DNA of 64,000 bases, taken from assembly GCF_900162665.1 (NCBI RefSeq), contig NZ_LT727812.1, positions 700,865-764,864 on the forward strand. The letters are read 5' to 3'. The stretch comes from Oceanobacillus sojae (GTDB taxonomy: Bacteria; Bacillota; Bacilli; Bacillales; Amphibacillaceae). Positions 26,756 to 35,940 of this stretch are shown here, one piece after another (the stretch's first letter is position 1; each line of letters starts with the position of its first letter). A program made the position numbers and the translations under genes. The notes below the pieces were generated by a model that was not told the DNA's origin, ran no database searches, and was given only the letters and a program-made list of their open reading frames with translations.

Positions 26756-27628
26756 CTATATAGATTTGTGCTCCTCCAAAATTCCCTTCACAATATTCAC
26801 CATATTCGTATTCCCCTGAATCTCAAATAAAGTCTTTGCTGTTTGGATATAAGCTAAGCCTTCCTCTTTTCTATTTAATTTCACCAGATTATTACCAGTC
26901 TGATAATAGCTGTCCGGAAGCATATAGAGTGTATTTCTTTTCACACAAATAGATATCGCCCGTAAGCTATACAATTTTGATTCGTTGTATTCCCCTAAAT
27001 AAGTCAGCGCCTGAGATAAACCGAACAGAATTTTCAGCTCTGTTTCAAAATCATCTGTTTCTTCCATTTCTTCTAACTGATCCCAGGCTTCTTTGTATAG
27101 CTGGTGAGCTTTATGATAGTCTTTTTCATCCTGATATATGGTGGCAATACTTGTTTTTACATTAATATTCAGCAATTTATCAGAATCGGTGTTTTCTACA
27201 CTTAATAAATCCTCAAGCATCCGGACACTTTCTTTAAACTTATTTGTTAGATGATAAAGTGAAATCCCTTTATGCCATAATAAATAGCGATGTTCATAAG
27301 AAGAATATCTATTAATATTAACTGTCAGCTCATTGTCTACAATATATTTAATGGAAGTATAGTTCCTTTGCGCTTTCAACTGGTGTATCATGTTTTTTAT
27401 TTCATTAAAATGCCCGTTGGAATTTACAGGATTGGTGTCAAAGAAATAATTCATATCAACCAGTAACCTTTTGCTGAGTTCAAACAAAACAAGACTGGAA
27501 GGATTCAGCACACCTTTTTCAATATTGCTTATTTGTGCCTGTGTGCATATACCTGACGCAAGCTCTTTTTGAGTAAGACCTAACTCCTGACGTCTTTTCT
27601 TTATATTTGTACCCATATTTAATTCCAT
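26756..27628 (-). CDS. XRE regulator with TPR domain (PlcR/Rgg-like)
   Basis: A 290-residue protein with an N-terminal helix-turn-helix (about 8-62: GLTQKELASGICTQAQISNI) and a C-terminal helical-repeat domain of the TPR type (about 75-285). This arrangement is that of the RRNPP peptide-binding regulators such as PlcR. They usually bind a secreted, re-imported peptide encoded beside them. No convincing precursor with a signal peptide is found; a 49-codon frame at 27742 is a poor candidate. GGAGGAAAA precedes the ATG. It lies 245 bases downstream of the antibiotic-type ABC module, without proof of a link. Confidence 0.88.
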   Translation of the reverse strand: MELNMGTNIKKRRQELGLTQKELASGICTQAQISNIEKGVLNPSSLVLFELSKRLLVDMNYFFDTNPVNSNGHFNEIKNMIHQLKAQRNYTSIKYIVDNELTVNINRYSSYEHRYLLWHKGISLYHLTNKFKESVRMLEDLLSVENTDSDKLLNINVKTSIATIYQDEKDYHKAHQLYKEAWDQLEEMEETDDFETELKILFGLSQALTYLGEYNESKLYSLRAISICVKRNTLYMLPDSYYQTGNNLVKLNRKEEGLAYIQTAKTLFEIQGNTNMVNIVKGILEEHKSI

Positions 27629-27873
27629 CCGTTTTCCTCCATTATCATGATAGAGATGCTTTATAATAAAAAAATATTCATTACCTATTATTTATATCAT
27701 ATAGTTATAGACAGTTCAACAAAGACAGGGCTGCTGGTGCTATGTTGAAGGAAATCAAAAGGAATAAAAAAATGCTTCAAACGCAGGTGCTTTTCTCTAA
27801 ATTAAGCAGCTGTATTGAAAGCATCTCTAAAATACATGAGGTTTTCTATCTTTTTAATACTGTCTTTGAGTGG

Positions 27874-28782
27874 TTACGCCCATTTTTTTAACGATACGAC
27901 CAGCTGAAACTTATCTCCAGTGACATTTGCATCTATTTTTCCCTCCAGCTTATGAACCAATTGCCTGACAATATGCAGACCCAATCCAAGCTGGTCTCCC
28001 GTTCGACTGCTATCCATCCGGTATGTCCGGTCAAAAATCCGCTGAAGTTCGGTTTCAGGAAAATCAGTGATATCATTCTCTGCCTGAAGAAGGATAAATT
28101 CCCCATCTTCCTTCAGCTTAATAGTGAAGTAAGTTTCCGCATATCTTAAAGCATTTTGAACAATATTGCTGATAATCCGACCGACTGCTTTTTTATCAGC
28201 TAAAACAGGAGATACAGGAGTTTCATCTATCTCAATTTTCAGCTCCTTTTCTTCAAAATCATGATAGAACATCAGCATTGTCTCCACAATCAGCTGATCC
28301 AAAGATACCCGTTCCATACTTAATTGCTGATCAGAGGAATTTATTTGAGAGAGCTCGTAGAATAAATCAACCATCATAGTCAGATTGCCAATCTTCTTTT
28401 GAATAATAGATAAAAACTCTTTTTTCTCTGCATCTGACAAAGAGGGATCTGTCAGCAATTCTGAAAATCCTTTAATCGAGGTTAAAGGTGTTCTTAAATC
28501 ATGCGAGAGATTGGTAATTTCCTGCTTTAATTCTTCTTCTCTCTTCTGGTTATTCTGCTGGTCCTTCTTAAATAAATGAATCAGCTGATTGATATTGGTA
28601 ATAAACCGAATCAGGCCTCTGCTGTGTGTATTTGTACGGATTAATTCATTTGTACCAAAGTTTTCATTAATATCTTTGAGCTGGGCAGTTATCCTTCTGA
28701 TATCCCAATGAAGTAACAACAGCATGCCGATACAAACAATTAATAATATACTCAATATAACAATAATCAACCAGCTGTTCAC
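27874..28782 (-). CDS. sensor histidine kinase, intramembrane-sensing type
   Basis: A 302-residue kinase starting at GTG, six bases after GGAGGG; the frame extends further but lacks a site. One strong membrane helix at about 3-25, then HAMP-like and HisKA (NLSHDLRTPLTSIKGFSELL) and an ATPase domain (NIVQNALRYAE, GDQLGLGLHIVRQL). Without an outside domain it is likely to sense at or through its ABC partner. Partner genes: permease 18 bases upstream, ATPase, and the OmpR-type regulator at 30570. The probable task is response to a peptide antibiotic. Confidence 0.9.
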   Translation of the reverse strand: MNSWLIIVILSILLIVCIGMLLLLHWDIRRITAQLKDINENFGTNELIRTNTHSRGLIRFITNINQLIHLFKKDQQNNQKREEELKQEITNLSHDLRTPLTSIKGFSELLTDPSLSDAEKKEFLSIIQKKIGNLTMMVDLFYELSQINSSDQQLSMERVSLDQLIVETMLMFYHDFEEKELKIEIDETPVSPVLADKKAVGRIISNIVQNALRYAETYFTIKLKEDGEFILLQAENDITDFPETELQRIFDRTYRMDSSRTGDQLGLGLHIVRQLVHKLEGKIDANVTGDKFQLVVSLKKWA

Positions 28783-28799
28783 TTCTAGCCCTCCATAAA

Positions 28800-29549
28800 T
28801 CAACCAATATCCTGTTTCGTAAACGTTGCCGCTCCGATGAATAAAGCAATAACACTGATTACAATACCTGTCACCCAATAATGATAATCTAATTGCACAG
28901 ATTGATGCATAAAACTCATTAAATTGTCATTCAGCTGTGTGCTTGGGGCAAATAAATAAAACTCATTCCATCCATTCATTTGACGAAATACGAAATACAG
29001 CAAATCACCTGAGAAAATATATATAAATGCAATAATAATGATATTATATATATCACTGATTTTCAGCATTTTCAATGTGTGTATCAATATAAAGCCACTA
29101 AGTACAATCGGCACCATATTAAAGCTGGCAATTAAGAAATTGCCGGTTGTCTCCGGCTCTTTAGCAAAAAGGATCTCTCCTAATCCAATCATCAGGAGTA
29201 TACCAGCTATACAAACGAACATAAAATAACATAAAGTCAGCATTAATTTTGACCAGAAAATACTACTTTGGGAAATACCAAAGGAGACAGCTTGTTTAGT
29301 AAGAGATATGTCCTTCCCTGTCAATGTTGCATTATACACAAAGGAAATAATTATAATCAGCACACCCATACCAAGAACATTTGAATAAAAAAACGAACTT
29401 GTGCCATAAGGAAAATGAGAATCTGCTTCATTAAAATAATACAGAACAAATGCTGCTGCAGTAATTAGAATAAAGCAAATAGCCGTCGTCAAATAAAGGC
29501 TTTTTTTACGCAGTAAGCGGTAGTTCTCACTTTTCAGGTAGTTGATCAT
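28800..29549 (-). CDS. ABC-2 type permease, peptide-antibiotic module
   Basis: A 249-residue membrane protein with about six helices, beginning MINYLKSENYRLLRKKSLYL, a typical N-terminus of BcrB/lantibiotic-immunity permeases. The ATG overlaps the end of the ATPase gene by four bases. It should form a transporter with that ATPase, exporting or clearing an antimicrobial peptide from the membrane. No large outside domain as in BceB is present. The substrate is not determinable. Confidence 0.85.
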   Translation of the reverse strand: MINYLKSENYRLLRKKSLYLTTAICFILITAAAFVLYYFNEADSHFPYGTSSFFYSNVLGMGVLIIIISFVYNATLTGKDISLTKQAVSFGISQSSIFWSKLMLTLCYFMFVCIAGILLMIGLGEILFAKEPETTGNFLIASFNMVPIVLSGFILIHTLKMLKISDIYNIIIIAFIYIFSGDLLYFVFRQMNGWNEFYLFAPSTQLNDNLMSFMHQSVQLDYHYWVTGIVISVIALFIGAATFTKQDIG

Positions 29550-30463
29550 TTCTCTCCTGCCCCCTCCACTAATCCTAAGAAGTATTCTTCTAAATTCAGC
29601 GCTTCCACACGGAATTCCATCACAAGTACATCATTTTTGATTAAAAGGCGGTTTATTTCCCCAGCCTTTTCTATATGATTTTGTATGGTGATTATTTGAT
29701 CAGGAAGGGATTTATATTGGATATCCTCATAGGCACGTTCTAAAAGTTGTGCGGTCTTTCCTGTGTCATCCACCTTTAAATGGATTTGTTTCCTGCTTTT
29801 TTCATCCAGAAGCTGCTTGCTGACATCCTCGACAATCACACCATTCTTAATAAATACAAAACGGGTTGCTACCAGCTGCAATTCCGTCAAAATATGGCTG
29901 GAAATCAAAATGGTTATTTGCTTTTCCTGATTTAACTGAATTAATAGTCTGCGAATTTCCATAATACCTTCTGCATCTAAACCGTTAATTGGCTCATCAA
30001 GCACTAAACAATCCGGGCTGCTTAAGAGAGAAAGAGCTATTCCCAGCCGCTGCTTCATACCCATGGAGTATTCCCCAAATTTTTTCTTCTTTTGATTTGC
30101 CAGCCCGACAATTTCTAACACTTCATTTATCCGCTTTTTTTCTGCGACTCCTCTTTGAATCCGGAAGTACTCCAAATTTTGAATTGCTGTAAAATCCGGA
30201 AAAAAGACAGGTGTCTCAATCATAAATCCCATTCTTCTTTTTGCTTGAATCATATCTTTGCCTGACTTTCCAAATAAGTAAATTTCTCCAGTTGTCGGCG
30301 TTAACTGGCCCGAAAGCATTTTAAAAATAGTTGATTTTCCGGCTCCATTTTTACCAATTAAAGCACAAATCTCTCCTTTCTCCACAGAAAAATCCAGCGG
30401 TTTAATAACTTCATCCTGCTTAAACTTCTTCGTTAATGTGTACGTCTGAATAACAGCACTCAT
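29546..30463 (-). CDS. ABC transporter ATPase, BcrA type
   Basis: A 305-residue ATPase. Walker A is GKNGAGKST (about 38-46), the signature EYSMGMKQRLG, Walker B DCLVLDEPINGLD, and the switch His lies in ISSHILTEL. The C-terminal 80 residues are the variable tail found in bacitracin/lantibiotic-type ATPases. AAGGAG precedes the ATG. It starts a three-gene unit with permease and kinase, about 110 bases after the regulator gene, with regulator-type direct repeats between. It powers peptide removal or export. Confidence 0.9.
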   Translation of the reverse strand: MSAVIQTYTLTKKFKQDEVIKPLDFSVEKGEICALIGKNGAGKSTIFKMLSGQLTPTTGEIYLFGKSGKDMIQAKRRMGFMIETPVFFPDFTAIQNLEYFRIQRGVAEKKRINEVLEIVGLANQKKKKFGEYSMGMKQRLGIALSLLSSPDCLVLDEPINGLDAEGIMEIRRLLIQLNQEKQITILISSHILTELQLVATRFVFIKNGVIVEDVSKQLLDEKSRKQIHLKVDDTGKTAQLLERAYEDIQYKSLPDQIITIQNHIEKAGEINRLLIKNDVLVMEFRVEALNLEEYFLGLVEGAGEK

Positions 30464-30515
30464 CTTCTCGGCTCCTTCACTAAATGTTCTTGCTACCTAG
30501 TTTAGCGCAGGACTC

Positions 30516-30556
30516 TTTAAAATCCTTTAAGCAAATCATAAAGAATTCGTAAAGAA
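30516..30556 (-). promoter_or_regulatory. direct repeats before the ABC genes
   Basis: On the minus strand CTTTACGAATT, CTTTATGATTTG and CTTAAAGGATTT follow one another with 11-12 bp steps, one helix turn. OmpR-family regulators bind such direct repeats. A -10-like TAAACT lies downstream near 30500. It fits control of the ATPase-permease-kinase unit by the neighbouring regulator; inferred from spacing only. Confidence 0.5.
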
Positions 30557-30569
30557 AAACAAATTGGGA

Positions 30570-31250
30570 TTAAACCAACATAAAGCCTACTCCCCAAATT
30601 GTTTTGATGTACTCTTCGGGGGTCACCTCAGCCATTTTTCTGCGCAGATTGGAAATATGGACACTAATAGTATTATCATCCCCTACATACGTGCCTTTCC
30701 AAATTTTTTCATATATTTCTCTTTTAGAAAATGCGTGCTCTGGATGATCGATTAATAAGCTCAAAATATCAAACTCCGCATTGGTTATCTGCAATGATTT
30801 GTTCTCCAATGTGACAGACAGCTTCTCTGGAAAAATTCTCAGATTGCGCCATACTTTTTCGTCTTCTTGGGAGGGTTGGACAACCGATTTTCGCAGTTGC
30901 ACTTCCACGCGGGCCTCTACTTCTTTCTGGTGAAATGGCTTCGTTATATAATCATCGGCCCCCATCTTCAAGAGTTGAACTTTATCATCAATACCGACTT
31001 TTGCGGAAATCACAATAATGGGGATTGTACTCTCGTCCCTGACCTGTGTAATAAATTCTTCTCCGCTTATTCCCGGCAGCATCAAATCTAATAAAATCAA
31101 ATCGAATGTACTACTTTTCAGCTGCAGCAGACCTTCTGTACCCGAATAAGCAGATATTGGCGTCAGACCCATTTTTGTTAAAATAACGTGCAACAGTTTG
31201 CTGATTTCCTGATCATCCTCAATAATTAAGATTCTTTTCTCCTTATTCAT
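30570..31250 (-). CDS. OmpR/PhoB-family response regulator
   Basis: A regulator of about 226 residues from the ATG at 31250, five bases after GAGTGG; a GTG nine bases upstream overlaps the cupin stop. The receiver has the phospho-acceptor Asp in LILLDLMLPG and Lys in ITKPF, and the C-terminal winged helix has AFSKREIYEKIWKG and NTISVHISNLRRKM. It pairs with the kinase at 27874. Its gene is directly after the cupin gene, so the two are probably cotranscribed, and the ABC unit has its own promoter region. Confidence 0.92.
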   Translation of the reverse strand: MNKEKRILIIEDDQEISKLLHVILTKMGLTPISAYSGTEGLLQLKSSTFDLILLDLMLPGISGEEFITQVRDESTIPIIVISAKVGIDDKVQLLKMGADDYITKPFHQKEVEARVEVQLRKSVVQPSQEDEKVWRNLRIFPEKLSVTLENKSLQITNAEFDILSLLIDHPEHAFSKREIYEKIWKGTYVGDDNTISVHISNLRRKMAEVTPEEYIKTIWGVGFMLV

Positions 31251-31252
31251 GT

Positions 31253-31627
31253 TTACCACTCACTTTTGATAACATTCTTTAAAACAGGCATATTTTGCGT
31301 ATTTAAATTCTGTCCTTCTATAACCATCGCAGTCATCTGAGAATCCGTTCCAGCAGCATGAAATTCTCCCTTTTTCCAAAAAGCCGCTTTTCCAGAGGTT
31401 ACAGGAAGTTTATTCTTATCTCCATCACAGACCCAGCCCGTTCCCGTTACAATCATAAAAAACTGATCTGCCTGAGCCTCGTGAAATGGAATTTTATCAT
31501 CTTTTCCAAGGTACATATATCCCATTCGGATATCACTGGCATCCAGCAAAATCCGGCTGGCAGTAAATCTTGCTGACTCAGTATCTACAGATGCTCCAAA
31601 TTCTTTTTCAAAAGAAATAATTTTCAA
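31253..31627 (-). CDS. cupin-domain protein
   Basis: A single-domain cupin of about 124 residues. The fold is indicated by MYLGKDDKIPFHEAQADQFFMIVTGTGW and a second block with GKAAFWKKGEFHAAG; the His pair could bind a metal. I choose the TTG at 31627 because AGGGAG sits eight bases before it, while the ATG nine bases earlier is directly against that site. It is upstream of and overlaps the regulator's reading frame, so it belongs to the regulator unit. Its job, sensing or a small enzyme step, is unknown. Confidence 0.75.
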   Translation of the reverse strand: MKIISFEKEFGASVDTESARFTASRILLDASDIRMGYMYLGKDDKIPFHEAQADQFFMIVTGTGWVCDGDKNKLPVTSGKAAFWKKGEFHAAGTDSQMTAMVIEGQNLNTQNMPVLKNVIKSEW

Positions 31628-31662
31628 AGCTGCCATCTCCCTATTTAGATTAAAATTAAAAA

Positions 31663-32463
31663 TTATTCCGCCTCATAGCGAAGCATCGTCCACATTCCAA
31701 TATCCTCAAATCCCAATCTTTTATAAATATTCCCGGCTGCCGGATTGTCATAGAAAAGACAAAGTGATTTTCCTTCTTCTAATAAGGTAAGACATAGTTT
31801 TTCCATACATTTCGTTGCAAAACCCTGCCGTTCATATCCCGGCCGTGTGCATACGCCAACGATCATTGCAGAATGAGAATTCTCAGCAGTCGTGGATGCA
31901 GATGCAGCCATCGTACCTTTTTCATCACGGATAAAATAGGTACGGCCTGTTCTATTTTTCTCCTCATTCTCTCTTGTTTCTATTGTTATATTACTGGATG
32001 AAAATTCAGGTATAGAGGCCAGCATCTTTATATTCTCTTCATAATCAGCGGGTTTCAAATGCTCAACCTGCTTTATTTGTTCTGCATTCACCGTATAGCT
32101 TAATTCTTCACAAGCTGCATAATACATTTCTCTATATACACGGGTAACTTTATCAATATATGGTAATAATGGCTCCACAATATACTTCAGACCACTAAAA
32201 TTACATCGTTGCTTATAACTGTTAATAATCTCCGCAAACCCTTTCAGATCATATTCCGTTTCGCTATAAATTATGTAATTCTCACGATAGCGCAGGAGAA
32301 TAGCGATTAGATTATCCTGTTCCCACTGTCCCCAGACGTCCTGCACATCAGAATCGTAGCCAAACGCTTCAATATCACCGATTATAAACAGGTTTTCTGC
32401 AGCTTTCGGCTCAATCAGCTTCATTACTTTTGTGTGATCCTCTTTTGTCAGTTTTCGTATCAT
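31663..32463 (-). CDS. GNAT-family N-acetyltransferase
   Basis: A 266-residue acetyltransferase with the GNAT fold in the C-terminal half: VGVCTRPGYERQGFATKCMEKL is the acetyl-CoA loop (R/QxxGxG/A), and LCLFYDNPAAGNIYKRLGFEDIG is the final strand pair. The N-terminal half is a second, diverged GNAT-like lobe, as in Eis-like or GNAT_acetyltr_2-type proteins. The acceptor is unknown. GGAGG precedes the ATG. It lies 27 bases upstream of the cupin gene, possibly in the same transcript. Confidence 0.85.
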   Translation of the reverse strand: MIRKLTKEDHTKVMKLIEPKAAENLFIIGDIEAFGYDSDVQDVWGQWEQDNLIAILLRYRENYIIYSETEYDLKGFAEIINSYKQRCNFSGLKYIVEPLLPYIDKVTRVYREMYYAACEELSYTVNAEQIKQVEHLKPADYEENIKMLASIPEFSSSNITIETRENEEKNRTGRTYFIRDEKGTMAASASTTAENSHSAMIVGVCTRPGYERQGFATKCMEKLCLTLLEEGKSLCLFYDNPAAGNIYKRLGFEDIGMWTMLRYEAE

Positions 32464-32502
32464 TTAATTTCCTCCAATTAATATAGGCATTTTTACAAGG
32501 AC

Positions 32503-32976
32503 TTATATCAGCTCTTTTTTAAACAAAACTCTATCATTATTCAATCCATCATAATTCGCCTTTACAGACACCCCGTCTACTATTTTATTTCCATGTTCAA
32601 TAACAAATCCCATTCTTTGATGAAAGGCAATTGACGTTTTATTTACTGGTGAAGTGATGCAGCGGATGACACTTCGATTTGCCATTTTAACCTTGGCGAA
32701 AAATTTTTCATAAAGTACTTTTCCAATATTTTTCTTCCTGTAATCCGGATGTACACCAACAAAATGAATATAGGCTTCATCTAATTGATCTTGGGACAAA
32801 AAACCGATTATAAAACCTATAATTTCACTATCTTCTTCTGCCACAAAGCTTGTATTTTTAAAATGATTGAAAAATAATTTAGGCAGCATACCTGCCATAT
32901 CACGGCCGCCCCACCAATCATTTATCCTTGGAGCCAAGACATCATAATCAGAGCTTATTAAACTGCGAATCTCCAT
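32503..32976 (-). CDS. GNAT-family N-acetyltransferase
   Basis: A 157-residue single-domain GNAT. Strand 4 and the acetyl-CoA loop read FVGVHPDYRKKNIGKVLYEKF, and the C-terminal block has SIAFHQRMGFVIE. The start ATG follows AAGGTGG. It precedes the 266-residue acetyltransferase by 40 bases on the same strand. The acceptor, a small amine or protein N-terminus, is not predictable. Confidence 0.88.
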   Translation of the reverse strand: MEIRSLISSDYDVLAPRINDWWGGRDMAGMLPKLFFNHFKNTSFVAEEDSEIIGFIIGFLSQDQLDEAYIHFVGVHPDYRKKNIGKVLYEKFFAKVKMANRSVIRCITSPVNKTSIAFHQRMGFVIEHGNKIVDGVSVKANYDGLNNDRVLFKKELI

Positions 32977-33132
32977 TTTATACCACCTTATTAAGTTATA
33001 TTATTCATTTAAAAAGGAATAAAAATAGCTGAATATTCTTATTGTACATTTCTAATATATCAAAAAATGATATTAATGTCTTTCCCTGTTCAAAATAAGC
33101 GCCGCTATAAACATATGTAGAATGACATTAAA

Positions 33133-33174
33133 AAGGAGACTCGGAAAGATCCCCTCTCCAAATCCCCTTTTTCT
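33133..33174 (-). terminator. terminator after the methionine-synthase-like gene
   Basis: AAAAAGG-GGA at one side pairs with TCTCCTTTTT on the other, with small internal mismatches, a few bases past the stop codon. The stem is moderately strong. Confidence 0.6.
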
Positions 33175-33182
33175 AGTAAAAT

Positions 33183-34298
33183 TTATTTCCACACTTCTTC
33201 CGCTATTTGAACAACATGGCGGATTTTTTCCCATTGCTGCGCCTCAGTCAGCAAATTCCCTTCTTCTGTGGAAGCAAACCCGCATTGAGGGCTCAAACAA
33301 AGCTGATTCAACGGTACATATTCCGCAGCTTCTGCTATTCTTGCTTTAACAGCCTCTGGATCTTCCAGTTCACTGAATTTAGAAGTGATAAGCCCAAGCA
33401 CAATATATAAATCATCGCGGTTCACATGACGCAGCGGTTCAAATCCGCCCGAACGATCATCATCAAATTCCAGGAAAAGTCCATCAACCTGCAGACCTCC
33501 AAAAATGGTTTCTGACATGGCTTCGTAACCGCCGCTTGACATATAGGTAGACTGAAAATTTCCCCGGCAAATATGCATCGTCACCAGCATATCATCCGGT
33601 CTGTTTGCAATCGATTCATTAATTGCTCTTGCACATAATTCCGCTGTTTTCTCGGGATCTCTTCCTTTTTCAATCAAAGAGTTTCTCCCCTTTTCTGAGA
33701 AAAAGGTTGCCCAGGAAGTATCATCCAGCTGTAAGTAGCGGCAGCCTTCATCATATAATGCCTGGATGGCTCCTTGATAAACAGTAACCAGATCATCGAT
33801 AATTGCTTCATCACTTTCATAAATACCCTTTTCAAAATCCGCCCGGAAAAAGAGCATATTCGGACTTGGAATCGCAAATTTGGCAACAGCATCTCCGGCA
33901 ATACCATGAAGAAATTTATAATGCTCAAGCATATAATGGTCACTGAAACCAATTTTACCTGTTACTTTAATACCCCGCTTTTTGGTTTCTACTCCCGTAA
34001 ACTGTAAACCTTGTTCAGCGGTGTAACCTTCTACACCATCTAAGCCTTCCAGAAAATCAAAATGCCACCAGGCACGGCGAAACTCGCCATCTGTCACTGA
34101 TTGAAGACCGGCTTCCTTCTGCTGCTCTACCAGTTTGATAATTTCCTCATCTTCAATCTGCCGCAATTGTTCAGGACTGATTTCTCCTTTTGCTTTTTGC
34201 GCGCGAGCTTCCTTTAAACGCTGGGGACGGAGAAAGCTCCCTACATGATCTGCTCTGAACGGAGCTCGTGTATTTTTTGTTTCTGTTGATATTGTCAT
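33183..34298 (-). CDS. cobalamin-independent methionine synthase-like (YxjG/YxjH)
   Basis: A 371-residue protein equal to the C-terminal catalytic barrel of MetE, like YxjG and YxjH of B. subtilis. Zinc ligands are visible in VTMHICRGN (His and Cys) and in LSPQCGF (Cys), and the homocysteine-side Asp in LQLDDTSWA. It transfers a methyl group to homocysteine to make methionine; the donor may differ from that of full-length MetE. A SAM-I riboswitch and terminator lie directly upstream, so it is off when SAM is plentiful. GGAAGGGG precedes the ATG. Confidence 0.9.
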   Translation of the reverse strand: MTISTETKNTRAPFRADHVGSFLRPQRLKEARAQKAKGEISPEQLRQIEDEEIIKLVEQQKEAGLQSVTDGEFRRAWWHFDFLEGLDGVEGYTAEQGLQFTGVETKKRGIKVTGKIGFSDHYMLEHYKFLHGIAGDAVAKFAIPSPNMLFFRADFEKGIYESDEAIIDDLVTVYQGAIQALYDEGCRYLQLDDTSWATFFSEKGRNSLIEKGRDPEKTAELCARAINESIANRPDDMLVTMHICRGNFQSTYMSSGGYEAMSETIFGGLQVDGLFLEFDDDRSGGFEPLRHVNRDDLYIVLGLITSKFSELEDPEAVKARIAEAAEYVPLNQLCLSPQCGFASTEEGNLLTEAQQWEKIRHVVQIAEEVWK

Positions 34299-34345
34299 CG
34301 AATACCCCTTCCTCTCTACCTGCTATCTTCATTCTATAATCCAAT

Positions 34346-34500
34346 TAAAAAACCCCTTCTGAAAATAGAAGAGGTTTGGTATAGTAAAATCTCTTCTTAT
34401 CTTCAAGCAAAAATGCTTCTGGAATTAGCACAGTACAAATTAGTGTCTGCTGCTAAGGCTTCAACGGGCCAGTCCCTCCGCCTTTCTGGATAAGAATATA
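34346..34500 (-). promoter_or_regulatory. SAM-I riboswitch (S-box) with terminator
   Basis: On the minus strand the aptamer runs from about 34500 to 34391: CTTATC, then GGAGGGACTGGCCC and TTGAAGCC, GTGCTAATTCC, and GATAAG closing helix P1. These are the conserved S-box segments in order. A terminator (AACCTCTTCT with AGAAGGGGTT, then six T; 34346-34378) follows, and the methionine-synthase-like gene starts 48 bases on. TATAAT (34505-34510) just upstream is a good -10. Confidence 0.95.
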
Positions 34501-34610
34501 TGGAATTATACGAATAATTACAGATTACTTTACATGGAAGCGTTGGATTCGTCAAGGAAAATCCCAAAATATAGGGATCCTGCTGCAATTGATTTAAAAT
34601 CGAGATAGTG

Positions 34611-35084
34611 TCAGCTTTTTTTATCAGAAAAAATTTTATAATCTTCGCTGATAACAAAAGCAGACAAATACAAGCAGAAGAATAAAATGGCTGTTCCTTC
34701 CCATGATATATTAATTCTCGTAAATAGAGGCTCGATAAAGTTTTTATAAAATATAACACTACATAGCAGCTGCACCATATAACTCAGAAACATTACTTTC
34801 TTCGTTTCTTTCATCTTTGCCAATTTAAGAATAAACTGATATAACAGATTAAAAATTATTCCTACAAGATAAGAAAGAAAAAGCAAGCCGCCAAAATAAA
34901 GAATATTAATGAAAATATTATCAAAGAATCGTATTTCAATAAGATTCCAGCCTGCTAAGATATTTGATAAGCCATATATTATCATAATGGGGATGGCCAC
35001 AATAACTGCTGCACTAACAATTACGAGGCCGGCAAGAAGCAGATTAGCAATAAGGTTGGAATAGTCTATTTTTTTCTTGTTCAA
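34611..35084 (-). CDS. four-helix membrane protein, YrvL-like
   Basis: A 157-residue membrane protein with about four hydrophobic helices (about 14-40, 55-82, 98-113, 128-145) and charged ends. General shape and length resemble the YrvL family, but the match is by feel only. The start is TTG; a purine-rich AAGGCGG lies rather far (about 14 bases) upstream. Its C-terminal end is about 110 bases from the S-box. Function unknown. Confidence 0.6.
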   Translation of the reverse strand: MNKKKIDYSNLIANLLLAGLVIVSAAVIVAIPIMIIYGLSNILAGWNLIEIRFFDNIFINILYFGGLLFLSYLVGIIFNLLYQFILKLAKMKETKKVMFLSYMVQLLCSVIFYKNFIEPLFTRINISWEGTAILFFCLYLSAFVISEDYKIFSDKKS

Positions 35085-35370
35085 AATTTATAGGACCGCC
35101 TTCCTTTGTATAAACCTTTACTATATATAAGTTTCTAAAAAAATATTTTAATCGTTCCAAATGAGGCTACTTACAATTGTATCATAAATGAAGTACAATA
35201 CAGTTGTTCGTTACTCTACTACAGGATTATTATGCAGGAATACTCTTTAATTGTTCTACAACAAAAAACCACAGCACTATCTAATATTAGATACACTAAT
35301 GGTTTGAAATAATCTATGATTTATTTATTATTCTATCAAACAATAAATTTACTTTATTTGGAAAATATGT

Positions 35371-35736
35371 TCACTTAGCTTTCTTCAAAATATTCACGTC
35401 TGCCCTGGTAGATAATAATTCTGTTGATAAAACATCTAATTTAGAATCTACTTTGTCTACCTTTTCTTCTAATGAAGTAACCCTTGAATCCAGTCTGTCT
35501 ACTTTTTCTTCTAATGAAATAACCCTTGAATCCAGTTTATCTACTTTTTCTTCCAGTGAAGTGACCCTTAGATCCAGTTTGTCAACCTTTTCTTCCAGCG
35601 AAATAACTCTTGAATCTAGATTATCTACCTTCTCTTCCAGTGAAGTGACTTTTGAACCCAGATCATCTACTTTTTGTATTAATTCCTTTATAGCGAGCAT
35701 TAAAGCTTCATTTGTCACTTTTACTTCTTTACTCAT
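35371..35736 (-). CDS. repeat coiled-coil protein
   Basis: A 121-residue protein made nearly wholly of 14-residue units of the type LDSRVTSLEEKVDK, about six in a row (residues about 25-105), each equal to two heptads. The DNA is a 42-bp tandem repeat with small changes. The ATG at 35736 is preceded by AAGGAG; an in-frame ATG six codons upstream overlaps that site. The product should be a long parallel coiled coil, cytoplasmic, without enzyme or membrane parts. The repeat count probably varies between strains. Role unknown. Confidence 0.75.
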   Translation of the reverse strand: MSKEVKVTNEALMLAIKELIQKVDDLGSKVTSLEEKVDNLDSRVISLEEKVDKLDLRVTSLEEKVDKLDSRVISLEEKVDRLDSRVTSLEEKVDKVDSKLDVLSTELLSTRADVNILKKAK

Positions 35737-35940
35737 GCAAAATCGCTCCTTCACCGCATAAATACGATATTTTTATTATACAATATGTGCTGTTTTTTTT
35801 CATCTCCTCTCCCGGAAATTTTATATTAAAAAGTCTTCTATCAAAAAGGAAAAGAAAACTTTTAATAAATAATTTAAAATGAACATACTTGCTCTGTTAG
35901 ACCAAAACCTGCTTTTGAAAATAAAACCTTCAGATCAACC

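Noticed and set aside
27742..27891. A 49-codon plus-strand frame as a pheromone gene for the PlcR-like regulator
   Set aside because: No signal peptide and no good ribosome site, and it runs into the end of the kinase gene on the other strand.
34403..34759. A 118-codon minus-strand frame
   Set aside because: It covers the S-box aptamer and its promoter and overlaps the membrane-protein gene; the riboswitch explains the sequence.
35400..35700. Regular repeats that might be taken for a CRISPR array
   Set aside because: Units are contiguous 42-bp repeats without spacers and encode a clean coiled coil.
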